DNA of 64,000 bases from Streptomyces actinomycinicus (GTDB taxonomy: Bacteria > Actinomycetota > Actinomycetes > Streptomycetales > Streptomycetaceae). A model generated the notes under the pieces. It saw only the letters and a list, made by a program, of their open reading frames with translations, ran no database searches and was not told the origin of the DNA. This document shows positions 52,648 to 60,318 of this stretch, one piece after another. The stretch covers positions 62,001 through 126,000 of the forward strand of contig NZ_JAERRK010000014.1 of NCBI RefSeq assembly GCF_016741775.1, in the 5' to 3' direction. Numbering within the stretch: position 1 is the stretch's first letter; every line of letters begins with the position of its first letter. A program made the position numbers and the translations under genes.

Positions 52648-54341
52648 CACGCCTCCTCCTCGACACCGGCCGGGGCGTCCGCCGTCGCCTCGGCGGACTC
52701 CGCGGATCCGGTGAGCACCGGCTCCAGCGCCGGCTCGGTCAGCGCCTCCGGCAGCACCACCGTGAACTCCGCTCCGCCACCTGCCGCCGCGCTCACGGTC
52801 GCGCTCCCGCCCTGCCGTTCGGCGAGCCGGCGCACCAGAGAGAGCCCGATGCCCCGCTTGCCGTGCGCGGGCGGCTGCTTGGTGGACCAGCCCTCCGTGA
52901 AGATCAACTCGCGTTGCTCCGCCGGAACTCCGGGGCCCGTGTCGCGCACCCGGAGGACGACGGTACGGCCCTGCGTGCGCAACTCCGCCTCCACGCGCGC
53001 GTGCGGCGTGCCCGCGACGGCGTCGAGGGCGTTGTCCACGAGGTTGCCCACGATCGTGACCAGGCCCCGCGGATCGATCAGCCGGTCCGGCAGCCGGGTG
53101 CGCTCCGACACCCACAGCGCGACCCCGCGCTCGGCCGCCACGGTCGCCTTGCCGACCAGCAGCGCCGCCAGCAGCGGGTCCTGGATCTTCTCGGTGACCT
53201 GCTCGGCGGTGGCCCGGTGATCGCCGACCACCTCGCCCACGAACTCCACGGCGTCGTCGTACATCTCCAGTTCCAGCAGCCCGAGCAGGGTGTGCATACG
53301 GTTGGCGTGCTCGTGGTCCTGGGCGCGCAGGGCGTCGATCAGCCCGCGCGTGGAGTCGAGTTCCCGCCCGAGCTGCTCCAGTTCGGTGCGGTCGCGCAGG
53401 GTGGCCACGGCGCCGCCGTCGTCGGTGGGCATGCGGTTGGCGACCAGGACCCGCTGGCCGCGCACGGTGAGCAGGTCGGTGCCGGTCACCCTGCCGGTCA
53501 GCACGTCGGTCGTACGGCCCGCGCCGAGCGCCTCGTCCGGTGTCCGGCCCACAGCCTCGTCGCCGACGCCCAGCAGCCGCCGGGCCTCGTCGTTGAACAG
53601 CCGGATCCGGCCACCGCGGTCGAGTGCGACGACGCCCTCCCGGATGCCGTGCAGCATCGCCTCGCGCTCCGCGAGCAGCGCCGAGATGTCGGAGAACGCC
53701 AGGTCCCGGGTCTGCCGCTGGACCCGGCGCGAGATCAGCCAGGCGGCCAGCGCGCCCACCGCCAGCGCACCCCCGGCGTAGGCGAACAGCCCCGGGATCG
53801 CGCTGATCAGCCGTGCCCGCACGCTGTCGTAGGCGATCCCGACCGAGACGGCCCCGATGATGCGGTGGTCGGCGTCGTACAGCGGTACCTTGCCGCGCGC
53901 CGAGCGGCCCAGGGTGCCCTTGTCGATCTCCATGACCTGCTTGCCGGCCAGGGCGTCCCTGGGGTCGGTGGAGACGAACTCCCCGATCTGCGCGGGCGTG
54001 GGATGCGACCAGCGCACCCAGTGCCGGTCGAGCACCACGATGTACTCGGCGTGCGTGGCCTTCCGGATCCGCTCCGCCTCCTTCTGCACCGGGCCGTCGC
54101 TGCTCGGCGGGGTGGTCAGCACGCCCTCGGCGATCTGCGGGTCCTGGGCCGTGGTCTCGGCGATGGCCAGCGCACGGCGCATCGCCTCCTGGTCCAGCTG
54201 CTTGCTCAGCGGTGCGAGGAAGAGCCCGGTCGCGAGCACCGCGACGCCCGCGGCGATCGCCACCTGCATCAACAGCACCTGGGAGAACACCCGCCTGGGC
54301 ATCCCGAGGCGCAGACGGCGTGCGGGGGGAGTGGGGCTCAT
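52647..54341 (-). CDS. CitA/DcuS-type sensor histidine kinase
   Basis: 564-residue sensor. Helix 1 at residues about 19-45, then an extracytoplasmic PAS-like sensor (LSKQLDQEAMRRALAIAETTAQDPQIAEGV, YIVVLDRHWVRWSHPT), helix 2 (IPGLFAYAGGALAVGALAAWLI), a cytoplasmic PAS (LLAEREAMLHGIREGVVALDRGGRIRLFNDEA), the phosphoacceptor His in QDHEHANRMHTLLGLLEL, and the ATPase domain (NLVDNALDAV, DTGPGVP, GKRGIGLSLVRRLAE). The ATG at 54341 gives MSPTPPARR; a start at 54374 is possible. CitA-type sensors usually bind citrate, malate or other carboxylates. The 5' flank is an array of 20-bp repeats. Confidence 0.93.
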   Translation of the reverse strand: MSPTPPARRLRLGMPRRVFSQVLLMQVAIAAGVAVLATGLFLAPLSKQLDQEAMRRALAIAETTAQDPQIAEGVLTTPPSSDGPVQKEAERIRKATHAEYIVVLDRHWVRWSHPTPAQIGEFVSTDPRDALAGKQVMEIDKGTLGRSARGKVPLYDADHRIIGAVSVGIAYDSVRARLISAIPGLFAYAGGALAVGALAAWLISRRVQRQTRDLAFSDISALLAEREAMLHGIREGVVALDRGGRIRLFNDEARRLLGVGDEAVGRTPDEALGAGRTTDVLTGRVTGTDLLTVRGQRVLVANRMPTDDGGAVATLRDRTELEQLGRELDSTRGLIDALRAQDHEHANRMHTLLGLLELEMYDDAVEFVGEVVGDHRATAEQVTEKIQDPLLAALLVGKATVAAERGVALWVSERTRLPDRLIDPRGLVTIVGNLVDNALDAVAGTPHARVEAELRTQGRTVVLRVRDTGPGVPAEQRELIFTEGWSTKQPPAHGKRGIGLSLVRRLAERQGGSATVSAAAGGGAEFTVVLPEALTEPALEPVLTGSAESAEATADAPAGVEEEA

Positions 54342-54399
54342 ACCCACGACGGTACGTGGGACGGCCCGGAGCACCCCAGCGGGTGTGGTGTGGATCCCT

Positions 54400-54616
54400 T
54401 GATCAATGCTTGACCAGTGATCAAGTACCGGCCTGCACGATCAAGCGCCGAACCCGTTGATCACGCGACAACCGGCGCGATCAACGGCCGGCCCCCTGAT
54501 CAAGAACCGGCCTGCACGATCAACCACCGGTCCGCCCGGTCAAGCACCAACCCGCATGAGCAACGTCCGGCCCGTGTCATCAATGGCCGGCTCGCCTGAT
54601 CCACCGCCGGCCCGTG
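54400..54616. repeat. 20-bp-period repeat array with GATCAA cores
   Basis: About eleven degenerate units, starting at 54400, 54418, 54438, 54458, 54478, 54497, 54517, 54537, 54557, 54577 and 54597. Most begin with YGATCAA and continue with a variant of the CCGGCC core; the best pair (54418 and 54497) differ at only one base. It fills the gap between the CitA-type kinase promoter side and the sucrase-like gene's end. Confidence 0.85.
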
Positions 54617-54621
54617 CACGG

Positions 54622-55563
54622 CTAGCTCGCCAGAGCCGTCGGCCTCAGTTCGCGCACGTCCACCACGTCCATCCGCGCCGGCGCCCCGAGCACAGCGGCC
54701 CCGCAGCTCTCCGGGCGGGGCGGCAACGACGCCCCCTGCGCCACGGTGACCCGCCAGCGGCGGCCGTCGGCGTGGGCGACGGTGACCTCCCAGCGCGGGG
54801 CCGCGCCGGCGGTCCGTACGACGTTCAGCACACCCGCGCGGTACTCGCCCGCGGCCGACCGGACGGCCAGCTCGGCCGCCTGACCGGGCCGTTCCCACGC
54901 GGAGCAGCCACGGCACCCCTCGACGACCACACGCCCTTCCCGCACGCCGTGCAGGGCCTCCTTGACGGTGTGCGCCTCGGCGCGGCCGTAGGCGTATCCG
55001 TACGGCAGGACCAGCACCGTCGGCGCGAAGCGATGACCACCCAGATGGGTGACCTCCCAGACTCCGCGCACTCCCGACGCCTCCAGCTCCGCGGCGAGGG
55101 GACGGCCCAGGAGGGCGCAGCAGCGGTCGCGCTTGCCGTTGGTGCACACGAGCGCGAGCGGGTCCCCGGTGTGCGGCAGTCCGCCGAGAGCCGTGCCGAA
55201 GGAACGGTGGTCGCCCGCTCCGAGGGCGGCGAAGTCGAGGGCGAGGAGCCGCTCGGGGTCGCGGGTGGTGGCACCGTGCAGCCATACGTGCCCCGGAACG
55301 GTGTGGGCGGCGTACACCTGGCGGACCGGAGGCGTACCGGGGTCGGCGTGGCGCCCGGGACGCCGGATGAGCGCGATGCGCACGCCGGTTCCCTCGGCGG
55401 CGGCCTCGAGAGCGCGGCCGAGCGCACGGTCCAGGTGGCTCGCGGTGAGCGCCTTGGCGCCCCACGGCCCGGGCTGTTCCAGCAGCAGCCACGTCGTCGC
55501 GGTGGCCGCCGTGCCGGAAATCGGCTCGTCGAGGCTCCGGGAGACGGTCGCACACCTACTCAC
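54622..55563 (-). CDS. Sucrase/ferredoxin-like protein
   Basis: 313-residue member of the sucrase-ferredoxin-like family, which has a thioredoxin-like [2Fe-2S] fold. The cluster region is VCTNGKRDRCCALLGRPLA and the HLGGHRFAPTVLVLPYG motif is typical; CRGCSAWERP adds two more Cys. Catalysis is not known for the bacterial branch. The GTG at 55563 is directly abutted by an iron box, so the protein is probably made during iron starvation, perhaps as a siderophore- or iron-handling redox protein. The 3' side is the 20-bp repeat array. Confidence 0.85.
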   Translation of the reverse strand: MSRCATVSRSLDEPISGTAATATTWLLLEQPGPWGAKALTASHLDRALGRALEAAAEGTGVRIALIRRPGRHADPGTPPVRQVYAAHTVPGHVWLHGATTRDPERLLALDFAALGAGDHRSFGTALGGLPHTGDPLALVCTNGKRDRCCALLGRPLAAELEASGVRGVWEVTHLGGHRFAPTVLVLPYGYAYGRAEAHTVKEALHGVREGRVVVEGCRGCSAWERPGQAAELAVRSAAGEYRAGVLNVVRTAGAAPRWEVTVAHADGRRWRVTVAQGASLPPRPESCGAAVLGAPARMDVVDVRELRPTALAS

Positions 55564-55582
55564 AGAGGTGAGCCTAACCTGA
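55564..55582 (-). promoter_or_regulatory. DmdR/IdeR-type iron box
   Basis: Read on the gene strand the site is TCAGGTTAGGCTCACCTCT, 16 of 19 positions of the iron box TTAGGTTAGGCTMACCTAA. It contains the -10-like TAGGCT, and the GTG start follows at once, so the mRNA may be leaderless and iron-repressed. Confidence 0.7.
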
Positions 55583-55616
55583 CTCCTGGCGGCACGACTT
55601 CCGGCCCCGCCGTCGG

Positions 55617-56879
55617 CTAGTCCGGGAGGGGCTGCGGCGGGCGCACACCGACGTAGTGGCCACTGGGGCGCATGCGCAGCGGGCGCTCGCCGTACTCCTC
55701 CAGGGCATGCGCGATCCAGCCCGCCGTCCGCGCGACGGCGAAGATCGTCTCGCCGGCCGTGGCGGGCATCCCGCAGGAGGCGGTGAACACCGCCAGGGCC
55801 AGGTCGACGTTGGCGTGCAGCGGGGTGTGACGGGCGGTCGTGGCGACGATGTCACGGGCGGCCAGCAGCGCGGGCTCCGCGCGCGGGATCTGTTCCAGCA
55901 GGGCGAACAGCGCCCGCGCGCGGGGGTCCTCGCCCTGGTACAGCCGGTGCCCGAGTCCGGGGACGCGGCGGCCCGCGCGCAGCTCGTCGGCGATCACCGG
56001 GACCGCCGTGCCCTGGTCGAGCACGTCGAGGAGCATCCGGTGGGCCAGGCCGCTGGCGGCACCGTGCAACGGGCCCTCCAGGACGCCCAGGCCCGCCGAG
56101 ACGGCCGCGTAGGCGTGCGCCCGGGCCGAAGCGGCGACCCGGACGGCGAGCGTGGAGGCGGCCAGGTCGTGGTCGGTGAGCAGGGCCAGCGCGGTGTCCA
56201 GGACGTGCAGGGAGGCCTCGTCGGCGGGGCGGCCGGTCAGCCGGCCCCACAGGCGGTGGGCGAGCGGGCCCTCGTCCTCGTGCTCGTGATCGCGCCGGGC
56301 CGGGGGCAGTGCGGCCACGAGGGTGGGGATGAGGGTCCGTGCCGTGTTCAGCACGGCCTCCTCGGCCAGGTCGAAGCGCAGCGGGTCCTCGGCCGCCGCG
56401 GCGACGGCCGCCACCCGCAGCCGGTCCACCGGGGAGGCGTGCTCGGACAGGGCGTCCACCGCGCGGCGGGCGACCTGGACGGTGGCCTCGGGCGCGGAGA
56501 AGGACACCCCGGGGGTCAGCCGGCCCGTCCACAGCCATTCCGCCACCTCCTCGTAGGAGTGGCGGCCGGCCAGCTCGACGGCGTCCACGCCCCGGAAGAA
56601 GTACCGGTCCTGCTCGATCAGCGTGATCCGCGTGCGGACCGACAGGTCGCCCCCGGAGCCCGGCGTCCCGGCCGCCTCGCGCCGGTTGCGGCGCGCGAGG
56701 GCCTCCACCTCCTTCGCCTCGAAGGTGCTGGCCCGGCCTCCGGAGTCGCGGCGGCTGCTGAGCAGGCCGCGGCTCACGTACGCGTAGACCGTCTCGGGCT
56801 TCACGCCGAGCAGTTCGGCGGTCTCCTTGGTGGTCAGCCGGCGCCCGGGCCGGTGGGGAGCGGGTTCGTGATCGCGCAT
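55617..56879 (-). CDS. Citrate synthase with N-terminal HTH domain
   Basis: 420-residue fusion. Residues about 15-60 form a MerR/excisionase-type HTH (RRLTTKETAELLGVKPETVYAYVSRGLLSSRRD), and the rest is a citrate synthase fold with the three catalytic residues in place: His in GPLHGAASG, His in GLGHRLYQGEDPRA and Asp in LHANVDLALAVF, followed by RTAGWIAH and RPSGHYVG. It could be an enzyme, a ligand-sensing regulator, or both. It diverges from a normal citrate synthase gene at 56992 with a palindrome between the two. Start ATG at 56879 assumed; 56930 is also open. Confidence 0.88.
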   Translation of the reverse strand: MRDHEPAPHRPGRRLTTKETAELLGVKPETVYAYVSRGLLSSRRDSGGRASTFEAKEVEALARRNRREAAGTPGSGGDLSVRTRITLIEQDRYFFRGVDAVELAGRHSYEEVAEWLWTGRLTPGVSFSAPEATVQVARRAVDALSEHASPVDRLRVAAVAAAAEDPLRFDLAEEAVLNTARTLIPTLVAALPPARRDHEHEDEGPLAHRLWGRLTGRPADEASLHVLDTALALLTDHDLAASTLAVRVAASARAHAYAAVSAGLGVLEGPLHGAASGLAHRMLLDVLDQGTAVPVIADELRAGRRVPGLGHRLYQGEDPRARALFALLEQIPRAEPALLAARDIVATTARHTPLHANVDLALAVFTASCGMPATAGETIFAVARTAGWIAHALEEYGERPLRMRPSGHYVGVRPPQPLPD

Positions 56880-56920
56880 GGGGTCACCGTAGCCGCCTCT
56901 GCACATGTTGATGAGGATGA

Positions 56921-56935
56921 ATTGATTCAATCAAT
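56921..56935. promoter_or_regulatory. Palindrome in the divergent citrate synthase promoter
   Basis: ATTGATTCAATCAAT has perfect 7-bp arms and a single central base. TTGACA follows at 56937-56942 and may be the -35 of the rightward gene. The A/T-rich palindrome stands out in this GC-rich gap and is the likely operator of the HTH fusion. Confidence 0.65.
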
Positions 56936-56991
56936 ATTGACACAGGGTTAGTCAAGCATGGACAGTCGAATCAAGTCCAGGGAGGAGAACC

Positions 56992-58158
56992 ATGGCCATC
57001 AACACGACCGCATCCCCGCTCATCGACGCCCCGCGCGGACTCGCCGGCGTCGTCGTCGCCGAGACCGAGATCGGTGACGTCCGGGGGAGCGAAGGCTTCT
57101 ACCACTACCGCCGGTACCCGGCCGTCGACCTCGCCCGCACCCGCAGCTTCGAAGACGTCTGGCACCTCCTGGTCCACGGCGAACTCCCGGACGCCGAGCG
57201 CAGCGCCCGCTTCACCGCACAGACCGCGGCCCTGCGACGCCTCCCCGCCGGCGTGCGATCGGCGCTTCCGGCGATCGCCGCGGCCGGCCGCGGCTCCGGC
57301 CCGCTCGCCGGGCTGCGCACGGGACTCTCGCTGCTGGGTGCCGCCCAGGGCTTCCGGCCGGTCTACGACATGGATGCCGAGAGCCGGCGCGCCGACACCG
57401 TGGCCGCCTGCGCGGCCGTCCCCACCCTGCTCACCGCGCTGTACCGGCTCGGCCACGGCCTCGAACCGGTCGAGCCGCGCGAGGACCTCTCGTACGCGGC
57501 CAACTACTTGTACATGTTGACCGGTTCGGAACCCGACCCGCGCCGGGTCCGTGCCGTCGAGCAATACCTCATCTCAACCATTGATCATGGATTCAATGCG
57601 TCAACCTTCACCGCGCGCGTCATCGCGTCCACCGGCGCCGACATAGCGGCCTGCCTGACCGGCGCCGTCGGCGCACTGTCCGGGCCGCTCCACGGAGGTG
57701 CGCCCAGCCGGGCCCTGGACACACTGGACGCGATCGGCACGCCCGACCGGATCGACACCTGGATCCGGGAGCGGGTGCTGGCCGGTGACCGCATCATGGG
57801 CTTTGGGCACGCCGTCTACCGCACGGAGGACCCGCGCTCGCGGATGCTGCGGGAGACAGCCCTCGGTTTCGGCGGACCGCGGGTGCACTTCGCAGTGGAG
57901 GTGGAGCGCCGGGTGGAGGCGATCCTCGCCGAGCTGAAGCCCGGCCGGGAACTCCACACGAACGTCGAGTTCTACGCCGGCGTGGTCATGGAACTCTGCG
58001 GCCTGCCGCGGGAGATGTTCACCCCCACCTTCGCCGCGGCGCGGGTGGTGGGGTGGAGCGCCAACATCCTGGAGCAGGCCGCCGACCCCAAGATCATCCG
58101 ACCCGTGGCCCGGTATGTCGGCCCGGAGCCGGAGAGGGCTGCCGCGGCCACCGGGTGA
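56992..58158 (+). CDS. Citrate synthase (CitA-type)
   Basis: 388-residue citrate/2-methylcitrate synthase. His is in GPLHGGAPS and the second in MGFGHAVYRTEDPRSRM. At the third catalytic place the chain reads LHTNVEFYAGVVM, with Glu where most family members have Asp; I recall Glu also in some mycobacterial CitA proteins, so this may be lineage-typical. GWSANILEQAADPKIIRP follows. The ATG at 56992 with GGAGGAG upstream is clear. Divergent from the HTH-citrate synthase gene; probably under its control. Confidence 0.93.
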   Translation: MAINTTASPLIDAPRGLAGVVVAETEIGDVRGSEGFYHYRRYPAVDLARTRSFEDVWHLLVHGELPDAERSARFTAQTAALRRLPAGVRSALPAIAAAGRGSGPLAGLRTGLSLLGAAQGFRPVYDMDAESRRADTVAACAAVPTLLTALYRLGHGLEPVEPREDLSYAANYLYMLTGSEPDPRRVRAVEQYLISTIDHGFNASTFTARVIASTGADIAACLTGAVGALSGPLHGGAPSRALDTLDAIGTPDRIDTWIRERVLAGDRIMGFGHAVYRTEDPRSRMLRETALGFGGPRVHFAVEVERRVEAILAELKPGRELHTNVEFYAGVVMELCGLPREMFTPTFAAARVVGWSANILEQAADPKIIRPVARYVGPEPERAAAATG

Positions 58159-58214
58159 CCCCGTGCGGCTGTTCACCGGGTCCCGCCGCGGTGGCGTGGC
58201 CCCGCTCGCGGCGG

Positions 58215-58862
58215 TCAGTCCCCGGGCGGGCGGAAGTACTCCGCCGCGGGGACGGCCGGGCCGGCGGCGACGGCCGTCCGGTACGCGTCCTCGGCGAGGG
58301 CCAGGAAGCGCCGCTCGTGCCGGTCGCCGCTCCGGGCGAAGTACCGGTGCCAGGAAGGCCCGCTGTTGTGCCAGTAGGCGCGGCCGATCTCGCCGCGGAA
58401 GTAGTCCTCGAGGACCGCCCGCAGCAGGTGGTCGTCCATGAGGCCGAGCTTGTAGTCGGTGCTCCACATGCTGACGATCAGGTTGGCGACCAGAAGCTGT
58501 TTCCACCTCTCCTGCGTCATGGGCGTGTTGGGCGGCTCCCAGCACACCTGGTACGCGGGGTCACTGAGGGTGAGGAGCACCAGTTCGCGGTGGGCCGACC
58601 GATGGGCCTCCCCGTTCTGGATACGCGTCTGGCGCGCTTGATAGGCGAGCGAAAGAGCCACACCGGCCAGTGCCGCCGCGGAGATGAAGACGGACACGGC
58701 GCCGTAGGTCTGGCTCACCGCACTGAGCCGTTCCCAGTCCGTGCCCTCAGGGGCGAGGGAACTCAGAGCGAACGGTGTCGCCAGGATGACGCCGAGCGAG
58801 GTGAGGACGACGATGCTCCAGACGGCCCCTCGTCGTGTCACGGCACGGCGGTCGTCGGACAT
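58215..58862 (-). CDS. Small membrane protein (DUF6082 type)
   Basis: 215-residue protein with two transmembrane helices near residues 13-33 and 45-70 (AVWSIVVLTSLGVILATPFAL, YGAVSVFISAAALAGVALSLAY), then a cytoplasmic helical domain with WKQLLVANLIVSMWSTDYKLGLMDD and YWHNSGPSWHRYFARSG. Likely DUF6082, common in Streptomyces, function unknown. The ATG at 58862 follows GGGGGAG. Convergent with the citrate synthase gene. Confidence 0.75.
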   Translation of the reverse strand: MSDDRRAVTRRGAVWSIVVLTSLGVILATPFALSSLAPEGTDWERLSAVSQTYGAVSVFISAAALAGVALSLAYQARQTRIQNGEAHRSAHRELVLLTLSDPAYQVCWEPPNTPMTQERWKQLLVANLIVSMWSTDYKLGLMDDHLLRAVLEDYFRGEIGRAYWHNSGPSWHRYFARSGDRHERRFLALAEDAYRTAVAAGPAVPAAEYFRPPGD

Positions 58863-59167
58863 GAACTCCCCCCGGTCCACGGCTCCTTGTGACCCAGGGA
58901 GCCATTCTCGCCGGAGGCCGGAGCACGTCACAACCCGCGCGCGGGCACCTCGGCGGCCGGGAACGACGCCGGGCCGCTCGCCTCGGCGGTCTGCCCCGGG
59001 GCTGCCCCGTGAGCCGTGCGCGCCGATCGGCCCCTTCGGCCGTCCTTCCTCCCGCTCGTATCCTGGAACACCGGTCCGTGCTCGCCCGCGCGCCGGGACG
59101 TGAGCCAATCAGAGCCGGTGTGAGCCGGTGTGACCGGTGTGCGCCGATGTGTCAGAGAGGTCGCCCG
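58863..59167. other. Gap before the CobW gene
   Basis: 305 bases. Short imperfect 10-bp repeats AGCCGGTGTG lie near 59112-59140. I see no gene or known operator; no zinc (Zur) site was recognised. Confidence 0.45.
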
Positions 59168-60283
59168 TTGGGGAACAGCATCAGCTTGGGGTACCGCGGC
59201 GGTCCGCAGCAGGTTCCGGTCGTCGTGCTCGCCGGATTCCTGGGCTCCGGGAAGACCACGCTCCTCAACCACCTGCTGCACCGCAGCGGAGGCAGCCGGA
59301 TCGGGGCCGTCGTCAACGACTTCGGGGCCATCGAGATCGACGCGATGGCCGTCGCAGGCGCCCTCGGCGACTCGACCGTCTCGCTCGGCAACGGCTGCCT
59401 GTGCTGCGCCGTCGACGCGAGCGAACTCGACCTCTACCTGGACCGGCTCGCCGCGCCCGCCGCCGGCATCGACGTGATCGTCATCGAGGCGAGCGGTCTG
59501 GCCGAGCCGCAGGAACTCGTCCGGATGGTGCTGGCCAGCGAGCATCCGAGGGTGGTCTACGGCGGTCTGGTCGAGGTGGTCGACGCCGCCGAGTTCGACG
59601 ACACGCGCGCGCGGCACCCCGAGATCGACCGGCACCTCGCCCTCACCGATCTGGTCGTGGTCAACAAGCTCGACCGCGCCGACGACCCCGGCCGGATCCT
59701 GGGGCTCGTCCGTACGCTCACCGACCGGGCCGCCGTCGTACCCGCCACCTACGGCCGCATCGACCCCGAGTTCCTCTTCGACTGCAGGCCGAGCGAGGAG
59801 CGCATCGGGCAGCTCTCCTTCGACGACCTGCACGAACCCGGCGAGACCGACGGCGAACCCGACGGCGAGTGCGGCGCGCACGTCCATGCCGGACATCTGC
59901 ACACCGGGTACGACAGCCTGTCCTTCACCTCCGGCGTGCCCCTGGAACCCCGCCGGCTCATGCGGTTCCTGGACAGCCGCCCCGAGGGCCTGTACCGGAT
60001 CAAGGGATACGTCGACTTCGGGCCCTGCGACCCGCTCAACCGGTACGCCGTGCACGCCGTCGGCCGGTTCCTGCGTTTCTACCCCGAGCCCTGGCCGGCC
60101 GGCGAGGACCGTCGCACCCAGCTGGTGCTGATCGGCTCCGGCATCGGCACCGACGGCCTCGGCAAGGAGCTGGAGGCGTGCAAGAACGACGCCCCACACG
60201 CCGACGAGCACGGCATGTGGGGCGTCCTGCGCTACGTACAGGGTTCCGAGGAGGAGCCGGACGCAGAGGCGTACGACCGCTAG
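59168..60283 (+). CDS. CobW/YciC-type GTPase metallochaperone
   Basis: 371-residue P-loop GTPase of COG0523. Walker A is GFLGSGKTT at residues 24-32; the metal site is GCLCC; the Mg/GTP motifs are EASGLAEP and NKLD. A His-rich stretch, HVHAGHLH, lies near residue 240, and a CobW C-terminal domain follows. Function is usually zinc delivery under zinc limitation. The TTG at 59168 is chosen because AGAGAGG lies 7 bases upstream; ATG at 59147 is in frame. The last codons are affected by a small tandem duplication. Convergent with parC. Confidence 0.9.
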   Translation: MGNSISLGYRGGPQQVPVVVLAGFLGSGKTTLLNHLLHRSGGSRIGAVVNDFGAIEIDAMAVAGALGDSTVSLGNGCLCCAVDASELDLYLDRLAAPAAGIDVIVIEASGLAEPQELVRMVLASEHPRVVYGGLVEVVDAAEFDDTRARHPEIDRHLALTDLVVVNKLDRADDPGRILGLVRTLTDRAAVVPATYGRIDPEFLFDCRPSEERIGQLSFDDLHEPGETDGEPDGECGAHVHAGHLHTGYDSLSFTSGVPLEPRRLMRFLDSRPEGLYRIKGYVDFGPCDPLNRYAVHAVGRFLRFYPEPWPAGEDRRTQLVLIGSGIGTDGLGKELEACKNDAPHADEHGMWGVLRYVQGSEEEPDAEAYDR

Positions 60284-60307
60284 AACCGGACGCAGAGGCC
60301 TACGACC
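60257..60307. repeat. 22-bp duplication at the end of the CobW gene
   Basis: CCGGACGCAGAGGCGTACGA and its copy with C for G near the end occur at 60257-60278 and 60286-60307, 29 bases apart, one mismatch in 22. The stop codon lies between the copies, so a later copy is out of frame. Suggests a recent slippage event altering the C-terminus. Confidence 0.75.
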
Positions 60308-60318
60308 TCCAGGAAGGC

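Noticed and set aside
54400..54616. CRISPR array or small gene (54417-54599)
   Set aside because: Repeats are direct and contiguous with 20-bp period and no spacers; the open frame merely follows the repeat and the period is not a multiple of three.
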